Below, piece after piece: positions 45,560-58,800 of a stretch of 64,000 nt of DNA. The stretch lies in NCBI GenBank assembly GCA_020137815.1, contig CM035359.1:7511382-7575381 (forward strand), read 5' to 3'. This DNA is from Hormiphora californensis. Its lineage: Eukaryota > Ctenophora > Tentaculata > Cydippida > Pleurobrachiidae. Each line of letters starts with the position of its first letter. The first letter of the stretch is position 1. The notes beneath the pieces are model-generated. The model saw only the letters and a program-made list of their open reading frames with translations. It had not been told where the DNA came from and did no database searches. Made by a program: the position numbers and the translations under genes.

Positions 45560-48079
45560 GCCCACACAATTATCATCATTCAACAAGAGGCACACAGCAC
45601 ACCCTACTGGAAATGAGCCAGGGAGAGAGAGAATAATATAAAAAACTTGAGTGGTTCAAACATGCATGCACCGAGGGGCGCATGTGCATGATAGATACAT
45701 GTGATATAATGTGTAACATAAGACAAAGTTAGCTGTAGGTTTTACTGCGGTGAATCACGCACAGCAAAACAGAATATATGCATAGGGCAGTGCAAAACGC
45801 GGCACAAAGAGACACTGTAAAAACTGCGGTATATGAGTGTTTGTTTCTGTAGAGAGAGTGGGAGGGAGAGAGGGGAGAGAGAAGAAAGAAACTGGTCCTA
45901 TACGTCGCTTGAATACTTACTACGCCTTTTTGACCGAATGCGACATGGGAGAGGGAGAAAGAGAGAAACTGTGAAATTGAGACACATGGAAACTGCAGAC
46001 TAGTGTATGTGCAATTTCATTTGTCAAACACCCTGCTGCCATGCCAGAGAGAAAAGTCAAGCTCCCAAGTGTCGCATACAGACAGACTCCAACACCGTGT
46101 GAGAGAGCTGAGAGAGAGAAAGAGACAGTGCCGGATGTGATATACGCGAATTGCCTGTGTTGCAAGTGGGTGTGTGCACTGTGTGCATATTCAGTGTTTC
46201 TATGTGAAAGGTGCAAGAGAGAGGGGGCGGTTCTACTACAGGGGTAACCCGGCAACTCGCCCTTGTGTCGAATGAGAAGAGTGCATGAGCAGCAAGATGG
46301 AAAAGAGCAATGAAATTGTGCTCTGTATTCTTCCTCACTACCCGCTATATATCACCTCACCTAAAGAGGTGCACCCTTCAGTAGATTGTACACAGTATAA
46401 TGTTGTGATTAGCAATTAGTAAGTGGCCGGAAGTGGCCTTTTATTTTATGAATATAGTTGTTAACATTTCCTGTATCCCGGTATCAAATCATTTAAAATG
46501 TAAAACAAATCGCAACTTCAATGGAAAGAGAGAAGGGCAATGTACAGTAACAATAAATATTGTACTCTACTGCAAGAGTTATAAAGGAATATTTTTAGAA
46601 ATCTCATGTGGGGCTTTAAATAAAACTCTTTTATTGTGTCCCTCAGCTGTGATAATATATATGGATATTTTAGGAGTTTTTAGAAAGATAGTTAAATTTT
46701 AGGAGTGTTAGAGAGAGAGAAAGTGAGTTATTATATTCAAAAAGCTCAAGATGTAGATTAACAAACAGCTGTGATTCAACTTGTTTCTCGTGTAGATAGC
46801 TTGCGAACAACGAAAACAATGGAGTGCAACAATCAACATATATCTCTTTTCACCAAGATGTTATTATATGCATAGCACCACAACATAATATGTATGTGGG
46901 CGAGAGGGATAGGGATACAGATCAGAGATGGAAAGAGATAGAGCGATCAGAGAGGGATTGAGATAGACAGATAAAGATCAGCGAGAGAGAATATGTATGG
47001 ATCAGAGTGGATAAATATAGAAAGCAAGCTAATGGAGCGCACTAGCTGCATACAGACTTCTAGGGAAAATTTGCATTTGTGACTTGAATCTTCGAGATAA
47101 ATGGCATATTATTATCTATAAGAAAATATAACTCGAAATGAAGCTGTTGTGTAGAACTTGATATGAAATTGTGACTTGAGACCCTTCAGATATATTTGAA
47201 GTATCACTAAAACACTTAGACAGTTGGTAATGTTAGTAAAGGTACACATTATACATCATCAATACAAGCTGTGTTGGAACTAACTGTGACCTCAAACTCA
47301 CAGCAAGGGGGGATCACAGCTAGTGGGGGGGATCTTTCAAGAATCTTCTTCTTGAAGCTGACCTTTATAGGAGGCTGCACATTCTACTGAGTATATTTCA
47401 TCTCTAAATTATCCCTCCTCACGTGCCCCTCAACAAATTCCATGTTAATTATTTATTCTCACAGGACAGGAGGCTTCCTCTGCCCCTCCCAGTATGTCGT
47501 CTAACCCTTCATAGTGAGAGAAGGCATGCCCCTCCCGTCTAGCTCTTAGTTTTCAATCAGCTCCCCATGTGGTGAGAGAAGTTCCAGCATGTCGTCTAGC
47601 TACACTCTTGGCTCATCAAATTATTATGTAGAGTAAACTAGTTCTGTACAGCCTACAGGTGCTACCGACGTGTGGGAATGAATATATTCAGATATATACA
47701 GAGCAAAGGTGAACAATGAACAATGTAAGCTTCGGAGATTTCACAAAAATGAAGGTTAGTACCTACGTGATGTGTGAGAAACAAAATAAAAAACGTTGGT
47801 TTGTAAAAATTTGACTGAAATATAAAGTAGATTGGTTTCACGCTGGTCACAGTGTGTCAGCTCTATGTTCACGCCATACAAAGACAGACACAATTCAAAA
47901 TTAAATGCAATATTGCAATAGTAAAATCTTCCCAATCGTTATCAATTTTATTCCTAAAGTCAAGATTCTTGTAATTTCCCTCTTACAGCACACGTTTTCA
48001 CCAAATAATTTTTCACTTCGTTTAAGTCTCACTTTGTTACTCAACAAGTCTCACTAGGATTGAAGTCATCAAGTGTTAG
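45560..48079. other. No gene seen
   Basis: GA-rich low-complexity patches (about 45850-45900, 46900-47000) and AT-rich sequence. No exon could be supported on either strand. Confidence 0.5.
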
Positions 48080-49860
48080 TTACGACTGAACCTTTGAAAG
48101 TTCGCTCATCTCCAGTCGAACCTGGGCGATCTGATCTTCTAAAGCCACGGCCTTCCCTCGTCCCGGCTGTAGGCCACATCTCTCACCACCTGATACTCGA
48201 AATTAGGGGGTTAAACTTGGACTGAACACATTGATACATTTAGGGGGACTTACACTTCACAGTACATGATGATTGATGCTTTTTGCTTTTACAAATAGTT
48301 ACAATTATACGTAAATGCTACGGGGATACATGTATAACATACACTGTGCTGGTGCTTTTTAAAACATCGAAATGCTTGATATCCTCCTGATTATATTATT
48401 CCTCTGGTATATGAGATGTGTATTAAATACAGATGTTACAGTTTCTGTCTTCTGGTGCAGTATTACACGACTTGTTTTACAGATCTGCTGGGATCTTGAT
48501 CCTCTTGTTGAAGAGAAAGAGGGTAAAATTATCGTCAGATATTAATAAAATCGATACGACAAAACTGTTGAGGCAGAGAAAAATGAATCATCAGAGTAAT
48601 CGATGTAAAATCAACAAGAAAAAAGTTTAAATATAATGCCCTAAATCTAACACCATCTATAGAAAGCCTTTCAGACTGCTGTAAATTGAAATATGGCCCA
48701 TAAAAAGAAGCCCCTCCGATCTGAAGGGACAACTCTTTTTCTGGGCTGTTTCAACATCATTTATAGCCTGGCCATGATAGTGCTGGTACCTAAGGTACAA
48801 GCACGTGGCTGTTGTCTTGCTAAATAGCAGCTTTTTAAACCCTCAGCTCACATCACATAATTGTAGCAGGCCTCTAGTAAAATGAGCTACCATACACGAA
48901 GCAGTAGTCATAAAATTGCTTCCCGATATATAATTAGCAAACCGAAAAACATCCAGTGCTTCAAATCAATTCCCGCTGCTTTGAATTATCAATCCCGTTA
49001 AATACAAGAGTGTGTGTCAAATGGAGTCCGTTTTATAGTTTCTAATCGATAGAGATAACCCAAAATTGTAGCGCAAACAAACACATTAAATGCTGATCAT
49101 CAAGAGGGTTGATTTCACTCACTCGTTATTAGTTTCACAAAGGCTTCGTAGTTAATTTCACCGTTTGGCTCCAAGTTGCCCTCGGCAAACATTCGCTCAA
49201 TTTCCTCCTCTGAAAGTATAGTTGTGTTTATGAAGGAGCAATGGAATGTTTGATTAAGGAGCGAATGGTGAAAACTTAGTTTAGATACCTGTTAGTTGTT
49301 CTCCTAGGGTCGATAAAATATGAACCAATTCAGTAACGCTTATCATACCGTCTCCCCTCTTATCAAATACTCTGTGAGAAACAAGGTGAGCTTTGGAAAT
49401 TACTGCTCTAGAGTCAGCTAAATCTCATCGGAAGCAATTATGTATATACATTTTATTAGCGTTTCGAGGCTTATTCCAATTAAATGGACTAACTTGAAAG
49501 CTTCTTTGAGTTCTGCAGCTGGGTTGTCATCGTTTTCTTTAAAATGTTTCGAAACAATACCAAGAAAATCACCAAAATCTATTTCCGTTTTACCCTCTCG
49601 CTTCAGTTCCGCCTCAATGGCCTGCATATCACTTTTACTGGGGTTATGGCCTGACAAAGATTATGTCAATCAGAGAATTTTATATGAAATATTAGGGAAA
49701 TCCATACCCACTTTCTTATGACTTTAATAATTTACCAACCTAATGATCGGACAATAGTTCCCAGTTCCTCAACCGGAACAGCTCCACTACTTTTAACATC
49801 AAACAGAGAGAATGCCTCCCTGAATTCATCGAGCTGGGCCTTACTGAAGTTCTCTGCCAT
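48080..49860 (-). CDS. Calmodulin-like EF-hand protein with two possible C-termini
   Basis: Exons 49860-49740, 49650-49494, 49371-49289, 49209-49123 and 48189-48080 join in frame to 185 residues. MAENFSKAQLDEFREAFSLFD is followed by four EF-hand positions. Loop 1 (DVKSSGAVPVEE) and loop 2 (REGKTEIDFGDF) lack key acids; loop 3 (DKRGDGMISVTE) keeps positions 1, 5, 6 and 12; loop 4 (NLEPNGEINYEA) is degenerate. The layout matches calmodulin, troponin C and myosin light chains; at most one or two sites should bind calcium, so a light-chain-like or structural role is likely. Exon 4 ends at a strong GTGAGT donor. If that intron is retained, the frame stops at once (TGA 49115-49117), giving 151 residues ending LITSE. 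If spliced, it adds a helical tail (ALEDQIAQVRLEMSELSKVQ). Confidence 0.75.
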
Positions 49861-50218
49861 GTTTTTCTCTGCCTGTTTGAATGGATTCAATCAAAAGTTT
49901 GATATGTAGCTGAAAAAACAACTTTTAAAAACAAATGAGAGTGCTCAAAGAAAAAGTTTGATTAAAAACCATTGCATGTCTTCCCTCATATAGAGAGAGA
50001 GAGAGTGTGTGTGTGCACCATGTGTAAACTAAGCAAAGAGAGGGGCCGGGGTTTTGACACACCGCATAGTTGATGATAGGAACTAGAATATTATAGGCTA
50101 CAAGTTATAATACATGATCGAGTAGTGGGTAAACAAAACTACTAGGTTGCTATCAATTGGACAAGAACGGAATTATAACTTTAGGTTGAAAAGTTAGGTT
50201 AAGTACTAAATAGTTTTA

Positions 50219-51091
50219 CAGTCGGACCCCGATTTAACGGCACCCTCGGGGGAAAGGGTTTTGTCCGTTAAATCGGGGTGTCCGTTAAATCGGGGTAGAG
50301 CATATTTTGGCCCATAAAACCCTATTTTTGTCCAAAATACTATACTATACTATACCTCTAAGTAAATGCACTGTCCATGTATTGATTACATGATCATTTC
50401 TGATTAGAAAAAAAAATAATTTAAAAATTTTTTTTCAAAGTTATAAAATTTTTCTAAGGTACGTGTACTGGTCCGTACCGCGTCCGAATCGTATATCGAA
50501 TCAGTGCATCTTATCGCATGTCTTGCTGCTAATTAGACGGTTCGAAACGAACCGATACGTGATACCATGCCGAATCGGGGCACTTTAAGCGGGGTGAGGA
50601 AGAATTCGAATTTCAAAATATCTTTTTCTCTGAAAATTCATGGGGAGCACCGATCAAAGCATTGACAATCATTCTGTAAAATTTTCCAAAAAAAAGTTAT
50701 GAAAATTTTTCAAAGATATATCAACCACGTCCGAATCGTGTTTCGAATCAGTGCATCTTATCACACGTCCTGTCGCTAATTAGACGGTTCGAAACGAACC
50801 GATACGTGATCCCCATGGGGCCAGTTTAACAAGCGTCAAAATTGCGATTCGATGAGCCTCATGGGGATCACATATCTGTTCGTTTCGAACCGTCTAATTA
50901 CGGGTAAGACATATGTACAATATAATAATAAGATGCACCGATTCGAAACACGATTCGGACGAGGTTGAAACACCTTTGAAAATTTTCAAAAAATTTTCAA
51001 AAAAATTTTCAAAAAATTGTTGGGGGAAATTTATCCTGCCGTTAAATCGGGGTGCCGCTAAATCGGGGGCCGTTAAATCGGGGTCCGACTG
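50219..51091. mobile_element. 873-bp MITE, CAGTCGGACCCCG family, TA target sites
   Basis: Inverted ends CAGTCGGACCCCGATTTAAC with TA on each side. It shares with 30769-31624 the interior motifs CACGTCCGAATCG and GACGGTTCGAAACGAACC, but its sub-terminal repeat reads GTTAAATCGGGG instead of GATTTAGTGGC. Confidence 0.8.
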
Positions 51092-52228
51092 TACATTATA
51101 TCATAGCACACAACCAGTCGTGGAATGTACAGAACACGCAGAAGGCCGCAACTATTTACTGCAAATTACAGTTCCTCTCTCTCTCTCCCCTCTTCCAGTA
51201 TAATTGCACCACACAGGCTGCAGGGACTGTGTGTACGCATTGTACAACTCATAATGGGGGCGCTGTAGTCTGTAGTGCCCTCAAGCCCCCCTCAAGCTCT
51301 CCTCACGCCCACAATTCTTTTGTTAGGGAGATCTGAACTGTAGGTGAAACGAATGATTCAAATTTGGTAGTGTTGCTCTAGCATGGGTATCAAGAAGAAT
51401 GTTGAGAAACGTTTGTGAACTAAATTTGGAACTGCAATTAATGTATTGACAGAAAAATACGAGGAGGAAGAGTCATTATGCCAAGAAAAATTGGCAGCAA
51501 ATAGATGAAGGCAACGTTAGAAAAGGGAAGATTGATAGAAAGATCATGTGTGAGGAAAGACAGAGGCATGTACAATTATTAGCTGGCATTGTTTACACGT
51601 ATAACACACACCGAGCCAAAAGATATTTCTGGGCAGTCTGACAGTGTAGTACACCATTCATAGCAATCGGTTAGACTGACATTGGGAGAAGAAGCACTGC
51701 AAAGTAACTTACAATATGAATCGCTGAGACTGATAGAGACAAAGCATGGATGCCATAACAGAATGGCATATTGGATTGTTATTGTCCATAGGTACATTGA
51801 GAAGTGTTGTACTACTCAAGGACGGAATTGGTTCCCTCACAATAGCACTGGGTGTGACCCATCCTATTGAATCCCAGCCCTATTATTATTGAAACTGGGG
51901 GTGTCCACTCACGTCTCACGCTGCTCTTTAATAGCTCATCAACACTGAGCTGTCATTGATATGCTGTATCAGTATCCCAGTAGTATCATGACACAGTGAT
52001 ACAGTGATAACTGATACAACAGTGCAGCTTGACGAGAATTGGATGATGAAAAGTGGCAATGTGCTCCTGTGTGTGTGTTAGGATGGCACGGAGTTTATAG
52101 TCGTTAGTGGCACGACACATATTGCCACATAAAATCCGCATATTATACCGTGCTGTGTGTAGCAATTTGACCCAACTTCAAAGTAATTGGGGATCAAGGA
52201 AGACTTAAATAGTGAACAATAATTAAGT
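51092..52228. other. No confident gene
   Basis: One Cys-containing exon-like stretch follows a CTCTTCCAG acceptor-like site near 51200 but has no partner exon. The rest is AT-rich without features. Confidence 0.4.
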
Positions 52229-52229
52229 T

Positions 52230-52376
52230 CAAGAATCAAGAGCGCACCACATCCAAGAGCGTACCACATCCAAGAGCGCACCATATCCAAGAGCTTAGAG
52301 CACACCTAGAAGAGACCACTCCACGAGAGCTCCCCATCCAAAAGATACCGCTCTTGGAGTGGTCTCTTCTGGATGG
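52230..52376. repeat. Short tandem repeat and hairpin
   Basis: Three to four copies of ACCACATCCAAGAGCGC-like units, then a hairpin with arms AGAAGAGACCACTCCA and TGGAGTGGTCTCTTCT. Confidence 0.7.
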
Positions 52377-52974
52377 CCCAGAGCATTAGCCTGACCCATT
52401 CAAATATGGATCGTGCGAGAACTGTGGTCAGAGCATTGGCCTGACAGACGCCCCTGGGATGGGGTGTGCTCTTGGACGCTCTTGAACTTTATTATGGTTC
52501 ACTATTGAACACTTTAGCTATATAGGTCTGAATGTTGCTAAACAATTGAACAAACGTTCTAAAATAGAAATGCTTTAAACAGAAAAACCACATCCAACTT
52601 CGATGTGGTAAATGAGCTACAGGCAGCTGGAAAAAGATCATCAAATACCTACAAATGCTTGCGAAATGATTCTAATCAATAGCAATATTGAATGAGCCCC
52701 CTGTCACACGAAGTATCATGAAAACCAAGTTCATTCATTGAGGCCGGGGCGGTTAATTGACAAGCAAGCGGTGTACACTTTCAACTTCCAACTAACAAGA
52801 TTTATAGTATAATAGTGGAGGAGTGGAACTTATCAATTAGCAGCGGTATATTCTTTGAACAATGTGGATTGTTATGGTTATTAGGCGATCCTTAACCATA
52901 CTATCTCCGGGGCATGAACATCACGATCTTGTCATCAAAAGCAAACTAAATTGGTTAAATGAACTATGAAAAAG

Positions 52975-54060
52975 ATAAAAAAGGAAAAGGGAGAGAGAGA
53001 GAAGAGAGAGAAAAAGAGAGGGGAGAGAGAGAGAGAAGAAGAGGAGGAGAGAGGGGGGTGTTCTTTCCCCCCTCCCCTTTTTTTTGGGGGGGTTTTTCCC
53101 TTTTCTCCCTCCTTCCTTCTGCTTCTTTTCCCTCCTTTTTTCTTTTCGCTTTCTCCCCCCTTTTTTGTTCTTTTTTTCCTGCCCGGCTTTTCCCTTTAGA
53201 ACTGGGGGAAAGTTTTACATGAAAGACCCCTTTTTTCCCTATCCTAAATCCATATCCTGTAATTTTTAACAGCTTTTCCGCTTTTCCCTCCTTAACCCCT
53301 TAACCGCATTTTCCTTTTACGTTTTAAAAAAAAGGGATTGTTTTTAAAACTGCGTAATTAAAACTGAAAATGTTTGGGGTTTTTTTTTATAAAAATAGTA
53401 AATGAAAAATTTTTGTGATGCCAGACCGACCATTTTTTTAAAAAAGTTTGAAAATAAAGGGAAAAGTCTCCAAAACAAAATAAACGGAAAAAAAAGTCTA
53501 TTCCTGCATGAAAAACTAATGCCACACTCACGGACCGTAAATCTGCAGATACTTTGATATAAAAAAAAGCCAGCCAGCTTACAGAAATTGAAATCTGTAC
53601 TGCCTGGATCAATAAATTGTAAAGTTTCCGTGGTTATCAGGAGCATTGGATATTTGAAGAACGAATCGAAAAGACTGAAATAAATGCGTTTGCCCACGTA
53701 TGACGTGAACTCGTTGGGGGACGGGACGGTGGGGGGGGGGGGGGGGTCCATTCACACAACATTGACGCAGTCTCACCACAGCGATATGTTTTGTCCGGCC
53801 CCTCATTCTCCGAGGTCTGTTCTGTTCGCGGCGAGGAGGGTTGTTTGGATTGTTAGTCTGGGGATTTTGTGCTACTAGTAACGTGAAGTGGTTTTGTGCT
53901 TGGGGGCGGTGGGGGGGGAGTGGGGATCGTGAGGTATTTTGGATTTTTGTGGGGAGGGTATAGAGTGTGCGGAGGGTTGTGGGTGGTGGGGTCTGTTTTC
54001 GGGGGGGAGCAATTCCGGGGGAAGGCCCCTCCCCCCCTTCTCTCCATGACTTGACAAGAA
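52975..54060. other. Homopolymer-rich, probably low-quality stretches
   Basis: After a GA tract, 53060-53500 is dominated by runs of T, C, G and A. 53725-54060 has long G runs (one of about 16 near 53731). ORFs here are compositional artefacts. Confidence 0.45.
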
Positions 54061-54687
54061 GCTGTGTGATAAATCACAATCTCACAATTCCCCGTCCTCC
54101 TCTCCCACCAACCACTCACTAGCAACCACTCTACTTCCGAATTTCACAAAACAAAGACCACTGCAGCTCGTAACACGATACATGGGAGACATTCCGAGAG
54201 AGGGAGAGAGAGGGGGGATAAAGAAGGAGGCCTTCAGAGAGAGAGAGAGAGAGAGAGAAGGAGATAACAACTCCCATAACTAGGAAATATGAGAGATATT
54301 AAACAGTGAGGGAATATAATATTTGAGGGGGTTCCTCAGCTCCTACTCGTGTAGGATAATCGTGTAGCATGATAGGTTTCTGACATGTGTCATCATCGCT
54401 TGGAGAGGGGGGTCGTGACATGTGATCTAGCACTTAGCTATGATCATATCGGCCGTCCAATGCTATACGGCTGTCAGAGCATTGGCCATATTCTCATTTC
54501 GGAGCGTGCGAGAACTGTGGTCAGAGCCATCATGTTACGATGAAAAAGGGTTTCTCCGTGCGAGACTGAAGTTTGAAGCTTAAAAACCGGTTTGAGCGGC
54601 TCTTTGCAAGTAAAGTGGAGGGCTGCACTTGTGTAGCATTGAAGAGAGCTAGAGTGCAAATGTAAAATCTTAATGGAAGCATTGTAA

Positions 54688-54706
54688 GAGAGAGAGAGAA
54701 AGAGAA

Positions 54707-54771
<65 letters not shown>

Positions 54772-54795
54772 CGAGAGAGAGAGGGAAAGAGAGAG
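54688..54795. repeat. (GA)n microsatellite
   Basis: Slightly interrupted GA repeats; another shorter tract lies at 54236-54260. Confidence 0.95.
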
Positions 54796-55831
54796 AGAGC
54801 GAATGGAGGAGGAGCTTCGTTCAAATTAAAAGCATGCAGCACGCCCACAATTCGAGCAAGCACAGAAGAGAGAATGGTCTTCAGTCTTCACTCCTTGCTA
54901 TGAATGAGTGAATACGATTTTTCTTCTAAGTTACGAATTTAAAACACGTTATATAACTAAATATTAGAGAATAATACATGTTTACAAGCTTAATATACAG
55001 ATAATTTTACAAAAACGTTTTACAACACACTATCAAAACAAAATATGAATACTTTAAATTGGATTTGGCTGGAATACTGACTGGACTGCTGAAACATTAT
55101 ATTATCACCCACTTTCAAACACACACGGTCATGTCAACACGACTGCTGCAACACCTAGCAACCCCTCACATCACCATGACAACAGAGAGATACAACTCTC
55201 CAGTGCTACTCGATGTGTGGAGATTGGCGAGGTGTTGAAACTACTACATACACCGCCCAGAACACACCTTCTCTGGGCCATCACCTAGACCTGTAGGGAT
55301 CATACAATACACAGACTCATACATGCACTATAAACACCTCTAGGGTACCTCACCCTGGATAGTTCCAAGTGCCTTGTCAACAGACTCCAGAACTTGGAAC
55401 ACGGCCAGATTTGAAACACCCTTGAATATTATAGTGACACGCTGTACAGACACATGTACGAGAGAGAGAGAAACAAACAATAATCTACCACAGAGTGGAC
55501 ACTTACGACACAGTGGTGCCCCAAAGTGGGCAATACAAGAGTTTTCTCTGACACCATCTTTTCTTAGAAGGAAATGCCACCAAAAAGAGGGAATTTCTCC
55601 TCGAAAATAGGAGAAAAAGAAGGGTTTGTGATCAGAGTCCATCAGCTCCAGTTTATAAAGGGGGGTTACACATTTGTGTGATTTACAGGGTTTAAAGGTT
55701 GGGCCACACCCACTGCATCTCTCCCCACAACATGGCCGCCCCATGGTAGCACACCAAGCGAGGGAGAGGGTTTATGAGGTGACCCAGGGAGAGATCACAT
55801 TTCAGCTGATCTCAGATGTGGTGAGAGTGAT

Positions 55832-58800
55832 TTACAGGATCTGGATTCGGTTGTTCCAGCTGTCGACCACAACAAGACGTCCCTCGTTGTTCAACTCAAC
55901 ACAGCAGGGTCCATCGAACTGGCCGAACTTCTTGCCTCGCTTACCGAACTTCTCCAGGAAACTGAAATAGGGAAAGAGTTGATAATTTAGTTATAAAGCT
56001 TTACAGAATCTAAACTTTCTTCTGTAAAATCGCAGGAGCCAATCTTTTTTGAGAGCTCTTCTTACCTTCCGTGGTTGTTGAATAGAGAGATCCTGCAGTT
56101 TCCATACTCCGAAACCATGATCTGTCCATTGGCATCAACAGTGATATCAGAGGGTCCCAGGATCTGTCCCTTGCCCTTACCCTCCAGAACCTCTCCTCGG
56201 GACTCTCGGGGTGCGCTGAATCGATCAAGATATCCACCGTCAAATCCGTAAATCTGGAATGTAGCAATTTGTTAGTTCAAACTTCAGTTAGCGATCGTTC
56301 GGGTTTTGCTAGAACTGTTGTCGCCTTGAACACAATTGAAGCTTGTTCATTTTGCCGGTGTGTTACCTTGATATCAGCGGGGCTGAACTGGGACACGTAG
56401 ATGAGACCGAATGAATCGCAGGTGACTCCGACGGGCTGTTTCAGCTGGTACTCTTTGGGGTTATCTTCTCCTCCAACAACCCTCAGGAAATTACCCTGAT
56501 GAGGAGAGAGGTTTAGTTTCAGAAAACTTGAGAAGTTGTCCTTGTTAAATGGGGCAGGTAGAATAATAGGTTCTGACCCATGGAGTCTGGCAAAGTTGGT
56601 TTGGTTTCGCGAAAAATGAATAACTTATCGTACCCTGGGGTCGAAGATCTGGACTCGGTTGTTATCGGAATCAGAGACGATGAGGTAGTTGTCCTTGGTG
56701 ATGCAGATCTTTCTTGGGTTCCTGAACTCTCCCTCAGCCTTGCCCTCCCGTCCGATGGTCCTGACAAACTTGCCCTGAGTGGTGAACACACTCAACCTGT
56801 TGTTTCCACTGTCCACCACGTAGACGAATCCTGGGGGAAGAGAGAGAGGGTTAGGAAGGTCATTATAAGACAAAATTAAAAGCGAGGGAGAAAGGGGTTT
56901 ATATTCATGATGTCATCATTGCATCAGTAAAGGTAAGGGAGTGAGAGAGATCTAGAAAAATAATTACCCTGGCTATCAACGGCAGTATCAGTGGGGTTTG
57001 ATAGTTCTCCCTTTCCACTACCCTCTCGTCCAGCACCAATAATGTGAGAGAACTGTCCGCTCTTCTTCAGCACCTGCACTCGGTTGTTCTCTGAAAGGAA
57101 AGGATGGAATGAATAAAAAGCTTTCACATGATAGAATTAGATGACTGAATGCGGTAAGTTCAATCAAACATAGGACCATGTCTCCAACAGAAAAAAAGTA
57201 CCTGTATCAGCGACGAACATGTTGCCCTGCTTGTCGAATGAAATTCCCATTGGTTTCTTAAACTCTCCAACACCGTTACCGGGCTTGCAGTTGGGGGCAC
57301 CAATAGCCCTCACTCCTACAATAGGGAACACAATTATTAGAGGAACTTGTTTTATTTTAAACTTTGCTTGTGGAATTGAGTTTGAAAATGATATTTTCTG
57401 GTTCCCATACCTTGTCCGACGTAGTAATCGGTTACATTTCCGTTCTGCTCATCTCCATCAACAGCAGACCTCAAAGTGGAGAACTCTCCGGGGCTGAGGG
57501 GCCTGCTGGCGGTCTGTCCTCGGCCACCTCCGTTCTGATCCTGTGCAGTCCTCTCCCTCATCTCCTTGATGGGCTGGGCGTTGTAGGTCTCCACAACGAA
57601 CTTGCCCAGTCCATCAATGAAGGTGGTGATGATGGTCTCGTTGACCTTCTGGAACTCAATATTCTTCCTCTTAACACCAATGTCGAGGTCCACGTTCTTC
57701 AGCTCCTCCATTCGCTCGTAGATCTGTAGGTAAACGTGGCTGTCAATCGAAGTTTCCCTGAGTTGTTGGTTTTAGATCTGATAAAGATACTCCTATAATA
57801 ACTAAGCCTTCACAGAACAGCGAAATATGGAAAGTTATACCAAGCCAAGTTCATGTGTTGCCACGTTAGATATGAGTCTCATTATCAATAAGTTGATGTA
57901 ATAAATAGGGACAAATTGAGACTCGTTGATTTTATTTCAGGAATAACTCGACGTTTCGCCGTTCGACGGCATCATCAGGATAATCTCAAATTAATTTGTT
58001 TAAAGTAGTGTTGAAAAGTTTCAAACTTTTCAACACTACTTTAAACAAATTAATTTGAGATTATCCTGATGATGCCGTCGAACGGCGAAACGTCGAGTTA
58101 TTCCTGAAATAAAATCAACGAGTCTCAATTTGTCCCTATTTATTACATCAACTTATTATACCAAGCCTTTGTCTCAAGTACCTGGCTCTCTAACCCCTCA
58201 AAGGATAGCTAGTATTTTACCTGGCTCTGTAACCCCTCAAAGGATAGCTAGTATTTTGCCTGGCTCTGTAACCCCTCAAAGGATAGCTAGTATTTTACCT
58301 GGCTCTGTAACCCCTCAAAGGATAGCTAGTATTTTACCTGGCTCTCTAACTCCTCTAAGGATAGCTATTATTTTACCTGGCTCTCCATGGTGAGGATATC
58401 AACATCAGATCCGTCAGTGAGAAGGTTGGAGACAAAGTCACATCCACTCTGGGTGCTCTGCATGGCTACAGTCAGCTCCTCCCTCTTAGCCTCCAACTGG
58501 GACACACTGGAGAGAGAATAGAGATCAGATGATGTGATGGAACACAAACTCCTATGATTACCAAGTATTGTCATCAAATTGTGTAATAGTTCAAGATAAA
58601 TTACCTGGCGGCCTTCATCTGCTCCACGGTGTTCAGAAGATGCTGTTCTCGGGCCTTGATGGAAGCCATAACTCGCTCAATCATAGTCCTGATATCGTTC
58701 TGGGCCTTCTTGGCTTGCTCCTACAAGAAATGTTTTGTTCCGGGAAGACTATTATTGAGAGATGGCCATTAGGATTGCAGTAGGCTCGATCTAGACCCTT

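Noticed and set aside
51199-51336. Cys-rich exon-like stretch after CTCTTCCAG
   Set aside because: No partner exon, no clear donor, short; insufficient support.
52959-53269. Overlapping ORFs rich in Phe, Pro, Lys and Glu
   Set aside because: Produced by GA tract and homopolymer runs, no coding signal.
55340-55744. 134-residue minus-strand ORF starting MGRPCCGERCSGCG
   Set aside because: It begins only 88 bases after the TRIM-NHL stop on the same strand, so it is more likely 3' UTR. Its possible internal splice sites break the frame and no domain is recognisable.
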